Source: Paenibacillus sp. J23TS9
GTDB taxonomy: Bacteria; Bacillota; Bacilli; Paenibacillales; Paenibacillaceae
DNA: 64,000 bases
Assembly (NCBI RefSeq): GCF_018403225.1
Contig: NZ_BOSG01000005.1
Coordinates: 310,001 to 374,000, forward strand
Direction of reading: 5' to 3'
Both the position numbers and the translations under genes were made by a program. This document shows, one piece after another, positions 9,012 through 20,949 of this stretch (its first letter is position 1; every line of letters starts with the position of its first letter). Under the pieces are notes generated by a model that did not search any database, was not told the DNA's origin, and saw only the letters and a program-made list of their open reading frames with translations.

Positions 9012-9890
9012 ATGTCAGCAGAGAAGCTGAATGTGGAACATGATCTGCGCTGCATGTCCTATAACATCAAAAACGCCTACGAGATGGAAGGCGAAAACGG
9101 CTGGACCAGCCGGAAGGAGATGGTGGCGGGCGTTATCCGTTTTCATCGTCCGGATCTGGTCGGCATGCAGGAGGTGCTTTATAACCAACTGGAGGACTTG
9201 CAATCGCTACTGCCGGAATACGGATGGGTTGGTGCAGGAAGGGATGACGGTGATAAGGAAGGAGAGTTCTCTTGCATATTTTATCGTAAGAACAGATTGA
9301 AGCCACTGCGTCAGGATACCTTCTGGCTGTCGGAGCATCCGGAGGAGCCAGGTTCAATGGGCTGGGATGCCGCCTGCAGCCGTGTGGTGACATGGGCGGA
9401 ATTTCAGGATACATATACCGGGCGAACCATCCTGCATTTCAATACCCATTTTGATCATATAGGGCAGGTGGCTGTTGAAAGAAGCGCTTATCTGATTCTG
9501 GAGCGGATATCGGAACTCGCGGCAGGCATACCGGCTGTGCTGACTGGAGACTTTAACGTTACATCGGATTCCCTTCCCTACCGGGTCCTCATTCAACAGA
9601 ACGAACCGGGAGCCGCCTTGCTGCGTGATGCCAGTGCGGTAGCGGATTATAAGCATTTCGGCCCCGCGTTCACCTTCCAGGGCTTTGATTCCAGGGAGGT
9701 GGCTGCACGGATGTTTCCGGCTTTTCTGGAGCAGCAGGAGAAGCATGAGATTGAATTTGAAAATCCAATTGATTTTATCTTCGTAACCGAGCAGGTTCAG
9801 GTACTAAGCTATGGTTCAATTACAGACCATTATGATGGCAAGATGCCTTCGGATCATTTTCCGGTGGTATCCGATATCCGCTTTGTGTAA
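9012..9890 (+). CDS. Endonuclease/exonuclease/phosphatase family protein
   Basis: A 292-residue member of the EEP (DNase I-like) fold superfamily. Characteristic blocks are MSYNIKN (metal-binding Asn), DLVGMQEVL (catalytic Glu), HFNTHFDH, VLTGDFNVTSDS (Asp/Asn pair), PIDFIFV and the final SDHFPVVSDI (catalytic Asp-His). These soluble proteins are usually phosphodiesterases or sugar-phosphate/phospholipid phosphatases; no signal peptide is seen from this start. The ATG at 9012 was chosen because GGAG sits 8 bases before it. The longer in-frame extension overlaps the upstream terminator. Confidence 0.88.
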   Translation: MSAEKLNVEHDLRCMSYNIKNAYEMEGENGWTSRKEMVAGVIRFHRPDLVGMQEVLYNQLEDLQSLLPEYGWVGAGRDDGDKEGEFSCIFYRKNRLKPLRQDTFWLSEHPEEPGSMGWDAACSRVVTWAEFQDTYTGRTILHFNTHFDHIGQVAVERSAYLILERISELAAGIPAVLTGDFNVTSDSLPYRVLIQQNEPGAALLRDASAVADYKHFGPAFTFQGFDSREVAARMFPAFLEQQEKHEIEFENPIDFIFVTEQVQVLSYGSITDHYDGKMPSDHFPVVSDIRFV

Positions 9891-9950
9891 GGGGAATTCT
9901 TATTTCAACAGCTCTTCGCAGCGGAAATGAAGCTAATCCAATCATTATAG

Positions 9951-9993
9951 AAATGGCAGACCAAGAGGCAAATGCTTGGTCTGCCATTTTTTT
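9951..9993 (+). terminator. Intrinsic terminator
   Basis: A perfect 15-bp stem (AAATGGCAGACCAAG / CTTGGTCTGCCATTT) with a 9-base loop, followed by TTTT. It ends the EEP-family gene. Confidence 0.9.
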
Positions 9994-10007
9994 CACAATC
10001 AGGATAT

Positions 10008-10050
10008 GTAAAACGCTTTCTAGACGGTTTGCAATGAAATATCCTATAAT
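10008..10050 (+). promoter_or_regulatory. yesN promoter -10 and cre-like site
   Basis: TATAAT at 10045-10050 is a perfect -10, 33 bases before the ATG; no good -35 is visible. GTAAAACGCTTTCT at 10008-10021 matches the CcpA cre consensus TGWAARCGYTWNCW at 12 of 14 positions, failing at the first two. Its position over the -35 region would suit carbon catabolite repression of the two-component genes. Confidence 0.5.
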
Positions 10051-10082
10051 TAAGAACATGTTTTTGGGAAGGGGGAGAACAC

Positions 10083-11633
10083 ATGAGAGAATTATGCAAA
10101 GTTCTCATCGTCGATGATGAGCTTCTGGTGCGGCAGGGTATCAAGCATTTATTAAACTGGGAGCTGGATGGTTTTCGGATGGTGGGCGAAGCAGCGAACG
10201 GCAAGGAGGCACTTGCGCTGATTAAGGAGCTGCGGCCGCACATCGTGCTTACGGACATTGTGATGCCGGTCATGGACGGTGAAGAGCTGACACGGATGAT
10301 TAAGCACAGCTGGCCGGAAATCGAAGTGGTCGTGCTGAGCAGCTTCAGCGAATTCGACTATGTGCGGTCCACATTCCAGAGCGGTGTATCGGATTATATA
10401 CTGAAGCCCCACCTGGAGACGTCCAAGCTGCTGGAAGTGCTGCGCAAAACAGCAGCGAAAATTGCATCCCTGGAAGCACCTGCAAAAGCCGACTACCAGG
10501 TATCGATCAGCCAAGTGCTGGAGAAGTATCTTAGCGGCTACGCGACAAATGCGGACAAGCTTCTGGTCAAGGACTGGTTCCCGCTGCCAGATTTCTATTT
10601 GTTTGGGTCGGATGAGGAATATGAAATGCAGGGTGAACAATCGCTGATCGAATCTCTGAGGGCGCTGCTACAGGGGATGAAGGCTATGTCTATACCAGGC
10701 TATTCGATGACAGGATATCCGGATATGAAGCTGTATTTGCTGAATGTCAGCAGAGAGGAGCGGGATCTGGTGCCGGAAAAGCTTGAAGTTCTCCGGCCAT
10801 CTGCTGAAAAGGATGGCAGCTCCATTGCCGCCCGCTGGGTGCTAAGCCGATCCTTCCAGTCATTAGAGCAAATTGGAAGCGTATACTCGGACTCACTGCT
10901 CGCCCTGCTTCGGTACAGGTTCTTCCTGCCCGCTGGAACCGCATTAACCCATTCGAAGCTGCCCGCTGCAGAAACCGCTGATGTTTTTGCCTTGCAGCCG
11001 TTTATGGAGCAAGTCCGAAGACTCCAGCTGGATGAGGCCTTTGGGGAACTGAGAGAGCATATCCGGCTTCAGTCTCTTGATTATACTTCGGATGTATACG
11101 AGTTTAAATCATTCATCGGTAATATGATATTTAACGTCATCCATCTGCTTGGCAGCATGAATTATGACATGAAGCAGCTGGATGAAGCCAAATATTCGTA
11201 TTTTAAAGCGATCGATGACGCGGGCCATATCAGTGACATTCAGCGCATCGTGGACGATTTCCAGGAGCAGGTACAGCTGCATCTGCAGCCGCCCAAGGCT
11301 TCCGCGGCGGAGCATTCCAGTATGAAGCTGCTGCTGGACTACGTTGAACAGCATTACTCGGAGCCGATCACCTTAACCTCGATGGCTGGACATTTTCATT
11401 TTAATCCTTCGTATTTGTCCAGCTTTTTTGCCGGTCATCATCATGAGGGTTTCAAGGAGCATTTAAACCGGGTCCGCATTAATAAAGCCGCAGATTTGCT
11501 CCGCTACAGCGATTCACCCATTTCGGAAATCGGCAGCATGGTCGGCTATGGCGATCATAGCTATTTTTGCAAGGTATTTAAAAAAAGCCTGGGATTGTCT
11601 CCGACCCAATACCGGAGACAGCATCAGGCATAG
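10083..11633 (+). CDS. YesN-type response regulator with AraC DNA-binding domain
   Basis: A 516-residue response regulator. The receiver domain (1-120) has the acidic pair D11-D12, phosphorylated Asp58 in LTDIVMPVMDG, and the FSEFDYVRSTFQSGVSDYILKP switch region. A long poorly conserved linker follows. The C-terminal AraC-type double helix-turn-helix covers about 410-512 (ITLTSMAGHFHFNPSYLSSFF and ISEIGSMVGYGDHSYFCKVFKKSLGLSPTQYR). It pairs with the sensor kinase 15 bp downstream and most likely activates the adjacent sugar importer and beta-galactosidase genes. Confidence 0.93.
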   Translation: MRELCKVLIVDDELLVRQGIKHLLNWELDGFRMVGEAANGKEALALIKELRPHIVLTDIVMPVMDGEELTRMIKHSWPEIEVVVLSSFSEFDYVRSTFQSGVSDYILKPHLETSKLLEVLRKTAAKIASLEAPAKADYQVSISQVLEKYLSGYATNADKLLVKDWFPLPDFYLFGSDEEYEMQGEQSLIESLRALLQGMKAMSIPGYSMTGYPDMKLYLLNVSREERDLVPEKLEVLRPSAEKDGSSIAARWVLSRSFQSLEQIGSVYSDSLLALLRYRFFLPAGTALTHSKLPAAETADVFALQPFMEQVRRLQLDEAFGELREHIRLQSLDYTSDVYEFKSFIGNMIFNVIHLLGSMNYDMKQLDEAKYSYFKAIDDAGHISDIQRIVDDFQEQVQLHLQPPKASAAEHSSMKLLLDYVEQHYSEPITLTSMAGHFHFNPSYLSSFFAGHHHEGFKEHLNRVRINKAADLLRYSDSPISEIGSMVGYGDHSYFCKVFKKSLGLSPTQYRRQHQA

Positions 11634-11648
11634 GAGAGCGAAGAAGCC

Positions 11649-13451
11649 ATGAAAGCATTTTTGGAACGCTTTAGATTTCACGGCCTTTTCATCAAAATGT
11701 TTGCCGTTATGTTTGTGAGCATCATCGCCATTGCGGTCTCTGTTGCCTGGACAAACCTGCGCATGACGGAGGATTTGTTCCTGAACACCTTCAGCATTAC
11801 CAACTCAAAGGTGATGAACCAGGTCACAAACAATTTTGAATCATTCCATTACTCGAACGTGCTGGCGGCCATGACGGCGCAGCAGAGTGGTACGCTCAAA
11901 ACCTTTTTGACTGAAAAAGGTTCGAATGAGTCGATCAAGGAAATGAATGCATATTACGGCATGACGCAGCAGATGCGGAAGGTTCAGAGCTTTGTTGACG
12001 CTTATTCCGCAGGAGTTGCCGTAATGGGCAAGAACGGACGAAACTTCTCGGGTAACTATAATTTTGTCAGGCCGACCGCGGGGGAATTATATAACAGCGC
12101 TTTAACCCATGAGGCAGAGGCTGATCCGGGAAAACTGATGTACCATCTGTACTCAGGCTCCGGCAAGGAAGGGCAGAAGCCGGGTATTGTGGCTACCAAG
12201 GTACTGCAGGAAGCAACGACAGGACAGGAATACGGCATGCTCTACATCACGATTGACGAAAATGAATTCAAACCGTTTTACAGCAGCTTTACGAGCGAAG
12301 GCAATGATGTTGTCATCATCGACAGCGCCGGAACCGTAATATCCAGCAATCATTCCGCACTGATCGGAAAGAAAAATGCAGAGCTGCTGTCTTATGCCCG
12401 TGAAATCGAAGATCAGGGACTGCATGTTAAAAAGGTGAAGATGATGGGCAAAGACGAACTGATGCTGGCCCAGTATCTTCCTTCGTACAGCTTTTACTTG
12501 GTGAATATGATCGATCAGCAGCAGGTGCTCGGGCAGATGATTAACACCAAATCCATTATCCTGCTTTGTCTGATTATCGTGCTGGTCGCGTTGGTGATTG
12601 TGTTTCTTATTTCCAGAAAAATGACACGTTCTCTTACGCTTCTTTCGCGCCAAATGTCAAAGGTGACGCGCAGAAATTTCCACAACTACGTGAATGTGTC
12701 CGGAGGATACGAGATCCGTCAGCTTGGCGAGGCGTACAATTACATGCTGGATGAGGTTAATGATTATGTCGGCCGTCTGGTTCACACCCAGCAGGAGCAG
12801 CGCAAAGCGGAGCTGGCAGCCCTGCAGCAGCAGATCAATCCGCATTTTTTGTATAATACGCTTGCATCGGTCAAGTTTCTGGTTCAGCAGGATAGCAAGG
12901 ATAAGGCGGTGGATACGATCCATGCGCTCATTTCGCTTTTGCAAAATACGATCAGCAATGTCAGTGAGACGATCACGGTTGAACAGGAACTGGTCAATTT
13001 GAAGCATTATGTGTTTATTAATCATGTGCGCTATGGCAGCCGCATTCGTGTAAGCTATTTTGTTGCTCCGGATTGCAGCAGATACCATGTGCCGAAGCTG
13101 ATGATTCAGCCTTTTATCGAGAATGCATTTTTTCACGCCTTCAACGAAAAGGGAGAAGGATTCATTCATGTACTGATCTCAACCGAAGCGGGCCGGCTGA
13201 TTTGCGAGGTGATCGACAATGGGGACGGAATGGACATGGAGCAGCTGGAGCATGCAAAGGATCGGAAAAATAAAAGCTCGCGGCAGCTGTTCTCGGGAAT
13301 CGGCGTGGTGAATGTGCATGAACGCATCCGGCTTTTGTATGGCGAAGAGTACGGAGTTACGATTACGAGTCAAAAGGGAGACGGAACGAGAGTGCGTATC
13401 AGCTTGCCGCTGGTTGAGGTGAACGACAATCGGGATGAAAATCCAATATAA
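11649..13451 (+). CDS. YesM-type sensor histidine kinase
   Basis: A 600-residue membrane sensor kinase. A first TM segment lies near residues 15-35, an extracytoplasmic sensor of about 260 residues follows, then a second TM (about 300-320), a HAMP linker, and a His_kinase domain with His399 in QQINPHFLYNTL. The HATPase_c part has LMIQPFIENAFFHAF (N box), EVIDNGDGMD (G1) and SGIGVVNVHERIRLLYG (G2). It should sense an extracellular carbohydrate signal, perhaps via the binding protein, and phosphorylate the response regulator encoded just upstream. Confidence 0.93.
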   Translation: MKAFLERFRFHGLFIKMFAVMFVSIIAIAVSVAWTNLRMTEDLFLNTFSITNSKVMNQVTNNFESFHYSNVLAAMTAQQSGTLKTFLTEKGSNESIKEMNAYYGMTQQMRKVQSFVDAYSAGVAVMGKNGRNFSGNYNFVRPTAGELYNSALTHEAEADPGKLMYHLYSGSGKEGQKPGIVATKVLQEATTGQEYGMLYITIDENEFKPFYSSFTSEGNDVVIIDSAGTVISSNHSALIGKKNAELLSYAREIEDQGLHVKKVKMMGKDELMLAQYLPSYSFYLVNMIDQQQVLGQMINTKSIILLCLIIVLVALVIVFLISRKMTRSLTLLSRQMSKVTRRNFHNYVNVSGGYEIRQLGEAYNYMLDEVNDYVGRLVHTQQEQRKAELAALQQQINPHFLYNTLASVKFLVQQDSKDKAVDTIHALISLLQNTISNVSETITVEQELVNLKHYVFINHVRYGSRIRVSYFVAPDCSRYHVPKLMIQPFIENAFFHAFNEKGEGFIHVLISTEAGRLICEVIDNGDGMDMEQLEHAKDRKNKSSRQLFSGIGVVNVHERIRLLYGEEYGVTITSQKGDGTRVRISLPLVEVNDNRDENPI

Positions 13452-13582
13452 TTACCAGAATCCAAAGAAATGACACACGCTTTCAGAAAGCGCATTCATC
13501 ATACTGATAAAATGACAAGTCTGCACAAAGGAATTTCTAACGATGCGTTTCGTCCCGGTGCTACACTGATTTCAGACCTGGT

Positions 13583-13596
13583 GGTAAGCGCTTGCA
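13583..13596 (+). promoter_or_regulatory. cre site upstream of the binding-protein gene
   Basis: GGTAAGCGCTTGCA matches the CcpA cre consensus TGWAARCGYTWNCW at 13 of 14 positions. It lies about 60 bases before the binding-protein ATG, where it would give carbon catabolite repression of the importer and beta-galactosidase genes. Confidence 0.7.
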
Positions 13597-13655
13597 GATA
13601 CAACGAGCAGGCTGCCATACCGGGAAGACATGAACACATAAAAGGGGCTGAAACG

Positions 13656-14957
13656 ATGAAAAAGGTTATGGTGTTATTGCTGACCTGTATGGTCCTGCTG
13701 ACTGCCTGCTCCTCGGGTAGCAAAGATAAGGATCAAACGGCTTCCGGCGGCGAGGGCGATTCCAAAACCAAGGAAATCACCATTTGGGCTTGGGATCCGA
13801 AATTTAACATTGCGGCATTGAACATTGCCAAAGAGGCTTATAATGCGAAACATCCCGATGTCAAAGTTAACATTGTTGAATTCGCGCAGGCTGATATTAT
13901 TCAAAAGCTGAACACCGGCCTCAACTCAGGCACGACCAAAGGTTTGCCAAATGCGGTGCTGATTGAGGATTACCGCGCGCAGGGTTTCCTCCAGGCTTAC
14001 CCGGATTCTTTTGCGGATCTGACCGGTAAAATCAAGCCTGAAGACTTCGCCGATTACAAGATCGGCACGACCAGCTATGATGGCAAACAATACGGCGTTC
14101 CATTTGACACCGGCGTTGCCGGACTCTATATCCGTAAGGATTACATCGAGCAGGCCGGTTACAAGCTGGATGATCTGAAGGACATGGACTGGAAGCAGTA
14201 CATCGAGCTCGGCAAAAAGATCAAAGAAAAAACAGGCAAGGACATCATTTCGCTTGACCCGAACGATCTTGGAATCCTGCGCATGATGATCCAGTCTGCA
14301 GGGTCCTGGTATCTGAAGAGCGACGGCAAGACTCCTGATCTGAAGGACAATGCAGCACTGAAGGAAGCCTTCACGCTGTATAAAGAGCTTATGGAGTCCA
14401 ACATCGTCAAAGTCAATGCGGATTGGAGCCAGTTTATTGCCTCGATTAATAACGGTGACGTAGCTACGGTTCCAACTGGTAACTGGATTACGCCTTCGGT
14501 CAAAGCAGAAGCCTCCCAGTCCGGCAAATGGGCGATCCTGCCGATGCCAAAACTGCCTGCTACGCCAAACTCCGTGCATGCAACGAACCTTGGCGGCAGC
14601 TCCTGGTATGTGATGAACATTCCTGGATCGGATACGGCTGCTGAGTTCCTTGCAGAAACCTTTGGTTCGAATGCGGATATGTACCAAACCCTGCTTACCA
14701 AAGTTGGCGCGATCGGTACGCTGAAAGCTGCTGCCGAAGGCGAGGCTTACACGAAGCCGGACGACTTCTTCGGAGGACAGCAGACCGTGAGTGATTTCTC
14801 TAAGTGGACAGCGGAAATTCCAAAGGTTAACTATGGCACTTCCACATATGCGATCGAGGATATTCTCGTGGTTGAAATGCAAAATTTCCTGAACGGTAAA
14901 AGCTTGGATCAAGTGCTGAGCGACGCTCAGTCTCAGGCCGAAGCACAAATCAAATAA
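13656..14957 (+). CDS. Sugar ABC transporter substrate-binding lipoprotein
   Basis: A 433-residue extracellular solute-binding protein of family 1. The signal peptide MKKVMVLLLTCMVLLTAC ends in lipobox LTAC and is followed by a Ser/Gly/Lys/Asp linker. The mature part has the family pattern ITIWAWDPKFN at the N-terminal strand and EVEMQNFLNGKSLDQVLSDAQ-like C-terminal helices. It should capture an oligosaccharide, probably a beta-galactoside given the GH2 enzyme in the operon, and deliver it to the two permeases. I chose ATG 13656 (AAAGGGG 8 bases upstream, followed by a proper signal peptide) over an upstream in-frame ATG. Confidence 0.93.
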   Translation: MKKVMVLLLTCMVLLTACSSGSKDKDQTASGGEGDSKTKEITIWAWDPKFNIAALNIAKEAYNAKHPDVKVNIVEFAQADIIQKLNTGLNSGTTKGLPNAVLIEDYRAQGFLQAYPDSFADLTGKIKPEDFADYKIGTTSYDGKQYGVPFDTGVAGLYIRKDYIEQAGYKLDDLKDMDWKQYIELGKKIKEKTGKDIISLDPNDLGILRMMIQSAGSWYLKSDGKTPDLKDNAALKEAFTLYKELMESNIVKVNADWSQFIASINNGDVATVPTGNWITPSVKAEASQSGKWAILPMPKLPATPNSVHATNLGGSSWYVMNIPGSDTAAEFLAETFGSNADMYQTLLTKVGAIGTLKAAAEGEAYTKPDDFFGGQQTVSDFSKWTAEIPKVNYGTSTYAIEDILVVEMQNFLNGKSLDQVLSDAQSQAEAQIK

Positions 14958-14989
14958 GCGGCTGTCAGCTTGTTTCATAGCAGTTGGTG

Positions 14990-15046
14990 TAACCCCATGG
15001 GCGCTTTGGAGTCGCGGACAGCGAAAGCGTCCGGGGGTTATATTTT
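14990..15046 (+). terminator. Intercistronic hairpin between binding protein and permease
   Basis: TAACCCC (14990-14996) pairs with GGGGTTA (15034-15040). Inside it sits a second stem, CGGACAGC/GCGTCCG, with a GAAA tetraloop; TATTTTTG follows. It looks like a partial terminator or 3' stabiliser, allowing more binding-protein mRNA than permease mRNA. Confidence 0.65.
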
Positions 15047-15068
15047 TGACCGAAAGGGGAATTGGACC

Positions 15069-15965
15069 ATGTTGAAAACAGAGCGGCAGGGAGCCAGCAT
15101 CCGTGCCAAAAACGCTTTTACGGGTTGGAGCTTCATCCTGATCGCGGTATTAATGATCGCTGCTTTTTACTTTTATCCCATGATCCAGGCGCTTATCCTG
15201 TCCTTTAAAACCGGCAGGGGAATCAATCTTTCTTATACGGGTTGGTCGAACTATGAGCGGCTGCTCACGGACAAAACCTTTTTCACGGCACTCAAAAACA
15301 CGTTTATCTACTTGATCGTGCAGGTGCCGATTATGATAATTCTGGCGCTGTTTATCTCGGTGCTGCTGAATGACAGCAATCTGAAATTCCGCGGTTTTTT
15401 CCGGACGGCAATCTTCCTGCCTTGCGTCACCTCACTGGTTGCTTATTCCGTCGTATTCAAATATCTGTTTGGAACGAGCGGATTGATCAACACCATGCTG
15501 ATGAAATTGTCCATTATCGGGGCACCCATCGAATGGATCACCGATCCGTTCTGGGCAAAAATCACAATCATTATCGCCATTACATGGCGCTGGACCGGCT
15601 ATAATATGATCTTTTATTTGTCGGCACTCCAGAATATTGACAGCTCGATCTACGAAGCGGCGCGGATTGATGGAGCGTCCTCCGTTAAGCAATTTTTCAA
15701 AATTACCATTCCGATGCTGAAGCCGATTATTTTGTTTACATCCATTACATCGACGATCGGAACGCTGCAGCTGTTTGACGAAGTATTGAATATTACGAAA
15801 GGCGGTCCGGGCAATTCGACCCTTTCGATTTCGCAGTATATATATAATTTATCCTTCAAGTACACCGCGGACTTTGGTTATGCGGCAACGGTCTCCTATT
15901 CCATCGTCATTATCATCATTGTGCTTTCGTTGATTCAATTCAGAGTGGCAGGTGATCGGAAATGA
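15069..15965 (+). CDS. Sugar ABC transporter permease (MalF type)
   Basis: A 298-residue inner-membrane permease with about six TM segments. It carries the EAA loop EAARIDGASSVKQFFKITIPMLKP, which contacts the ATPase, and the N-terminal FYFYPMIQALILSF typical of MalF/UgpA proteins. No ATPase gene is present in the operon, so a shared MsmX-type ATPase encoded elsewhere is expected. The ATG at 15069 was chosen because AAAGGGG precedes it and the first TM begins at a normal distance. It overlaps the next permease by 4 bases (ATGA). Confidence 0.92.
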   Translation: MLKTERQGASIRAKNAFTGWSFILIAVLMIAAFYFYPMIQALILSFKTGRGINLSYTGWSNYERLLTDKTFFTALKNTFIYLIVQVPIMIILALFISVLLNDSNLKFRGFFRTAIFLPCVTSLVAYSVVFKYLFGTSGLINTMLMKLSIIGAPIEWITDPFWAKITIIIAITWRWTGYNMIFYLSALQNIDSSIYEAARIDGASSVKQFFKITIPMLKPIILFTSITSTIGTLQLFDEVLNITKGGPGNSTLSISQYIYNLSFKYTADFGYAATVSYSIVIIIIVLSLIQFRVAGDRK

Positions 15966-16786
15966 AGAAGTCCAAACGGATTTTTACGTATGTGTTTCTA
16001 AGCATTGCCTCGATTATATCCATATTTCCTTTTCTATGGATGGTGGTCAGCGCGACCAATAAATCGGTCGACGTTACCAAAGGACGGCTGCTGCCCGGCA
16101 GTCATTTAATTCAAAATTTCAAGAATTTGCTGGATACAACCGACCTGGGCACCGCGCTGTGGAATTCCGCCAAAATTTCGGTGATTACCACGGTGCTTGC
16201 CATCATCATTGCCTCTTTGGCGGGATATGGCTTTGAAATTTTTCGCAGTAAGGTCAAGGACGCCGTGTTTAATGTATTGCTGCTGTCGATGATGATTCCA
16301 TTTGCGGCTTTGATGGTGCCGCTGTACCGGATGTTCGCCGATGTGTCCAATGCAGCGCCGTTTTTTGGCATCGATTCCAAAGCAGCGGTGATGCTGCCGA
16401 CTGTTACGACGGCTTTTTTGATCTTTTTTTTCCGGCAGAGCTCGAAGATGTTTCCGAAAGACATGATCGAGGCAGGCCGGATCGACGGCCTGAGCGAAAT
16501 CGGGATCTTCTTCCGGATCTTTATGCCAACCATGAAAACAACCTATGCAGCGGCAGGGATTATCACATTTATGTCCAGCTGGAATAACTACCTCTGGCCG
16601 CTGATTGTGCTGCAGTCACCGCAGCAGAAAACCATCCCGCTGCTGATCTCGAATCTGGGATCGGGATATGCACCGGATTACGGCATCATCATGCTGGCCA
16701 TTGTAATTGCCACGCTGCCAACCGCACTCGTGTTTTTCCTGATGCAGAAGCATTTCGTAGCAGGTATGATGGGCTCTGTAAAATAG
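15962..16786 (+). CDS. Sugar ABC transporter permease (MalG type)
   Basis: A 274-residue permease with six predicted TM helices. The EAA motif is EAGRIDGLSEIGIFFRIFMPTMK, and the C-terminal LMQKHFVAGMMGSVK is typical of MalG/CUT1 partners. It forms the channel with the preceding permease, whose stop codon it overlaps as ATGA, a sign of translational coupling. The operon continues into the GH2 beta-galactosidase 43 bp downstream. Confidence 0.93.
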   Translation: MKKSKRIFTYVFLSIASIISIFPFLWMVVSATNKSVDVTKGRLLPGSHLIQNFKNLLDTTDLGTALWNSAKISVITTVLAIIIASLAGYGFEIFRSKVKDAVFNVLLLSMMIPFAALMVPLYRMFADVSNAAPFFGIDSKAAVMLPTVTTAFLIFFFRQSSKMFPKDMIEAGRIDGLSEIGIFFRIFMPTMKTTYAAAGIITFMSSWNNYLWPLIVLQSPQQKTIPLLISNLGSGYAPDYGIIMLAIVIATLPTALVFFLMQKHFVAGMMGSVK

Positions 16787-16814
16787 GAATTTTCTCCACA
16801 GAACATATATATAA

Positions 16815-19898
<3,084 letters not shown>

Positions 19899-19924
19899 GC
19901 ATAAACTGAGTACCACGCAGAGAT

Positions 19925-19959
19925 AACCCGGCAAGCTTCAGCCTGCCGGGTTCTTTTTT
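19925..19959 (+). terminator. Intrinsic terminator of the beta-galactoside operon
   Basis: AACCCGGCA pairs with TGCCGGGTT, followed by CTTTTTTT. Confidence 0.92.
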
Positions 19960-19995
19960 TGATATGGAATGAGAGCTGCTTATTGTTTGTAGAAG

Positions 19996-20793
19996 CTACA
20001 CTTGTAATGGCAGCATAATCCGCTCCCGGTTTTTAAAAATAGCCCATTCCCGGTACCCGATTTCTATAAGATGCTTCCGGATTTCATTAAAATACTCGCC
20101 GACGCTGGAAGGCTCATGCGCATCGGAACCGAAGGTAACTTTGACGCCAAAATGCAATGCCCGCTCCAGAAGCCAACCATCCGGAACCCAAAGCTCATCG
20201 GATGAATTGATCTCAATCACGATGTCATGTGCGGCAATGGTGCTCAAGGTGTAATCTGCCATCTCCGTCCGCAGCTTGTCATATCCGGGGAAATAGCGAT
20301 TCAGCGCATCGACATGTCCTAAAATATCATAGAGCCCGGATTTGGCGGACTGTGCAATATAGCTGTAATAGCTGTTTTTTAATTCAAGTTTGCCTTCCGG
20401 CGAAAGCTGTTCCCAATGTCTGGTATCATAGAGGCTCACACCGTCAAAATCATGTACGGAGCCGATGATGTAATCAAAAGGATAGGCATGTAAAATACTG
20501 CGGTACAAATCCACATGATCGGGAAGAAAATCGGCTTCCACGCCGAGAAAAACTTCAATTTGCCCGGCAAACTCCTGTTTCAGGGCGAGCACTTCACGGA
20601 TGTATTCAGGAAACTCGCTTTTGGCCATACTGGCTTCGGGAGAGGGATGGTCGTCTGTCTCCGCGAACAAAGGCGTATGGTCGGAGATGCCGATATACGG
20701 CATGCCCTTTTCTACAGCGGCGTTGATATAGTCACGAATGGAACCGTGCGCGTGTCCGCAGCGGTTGTGATGCGTATGCAGGTCAAATGTCAT
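19996..20793 (-). CDS. PHP-domain histidinol-phosphatase (HisJ/HisK-like)
   Basis: A 265-residue PHP-family metallophosphoesterase. Metal-binding motifs are FDLHTHHNRCGHAHG at the N terminus, GISDHTPLF, EVFLGVEADFLPDH, IIGSVHDFDG and VTFGSDAHEPSSVGEYF. The family includes the Bacillus-type histidinol-phosphate phosphatase of histidine synthesis; no other his gene is present, so another phosphoester is possible. GGAGG lies 7 bases before the ATG at 20793. A much longer in-frame reading upstream runs antisense through the AraC gene and is not real. Confidence 0.85.
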   Translation of the reverse strand: MTFDLHTHHNRCGHAHGSIRDYINAAVEKGMPYIGISDHTPLFAETDDHPSPEASMAKSEFPEYIREVLALKQEFAGQIEVFLGVEADFLPDHVDLYRSILHAYPFDYIIGSVHDFDGVSLYDTRHWEQLSPEGKLELKNSYYSYIAQSAKSGLYDILGHVDALNRYFPGYDKLRTEMADYTLSTIAAHDIVIEINSSDELWVPDGWLLERALHFGVKVTFGSDAHEPSSVGEYFNEIRKHLIEIGYREWAIFKNRERIMLPLQV

Positions 20794-20949
20794 GGGAGAT
20801 CCTCCAAACCCTCGGTCTTTTTTAGCTTGCAACCCACTATACCGCATGATAAGATCACAATCATTACATATAGGATTATATTTGGGGTATTTTCTACATA
20901 TCTTATCATTTGTTTTGCGAATCGGGTTAGCAGAAGGGACGGAAATGGA

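Noticed and set aside
13926..14978. Minus-strand ORF of 350 codons inside the beta-galactoside binding-protein gene
   Set aside because: Shadow frame of a clear lipoprotein gene.
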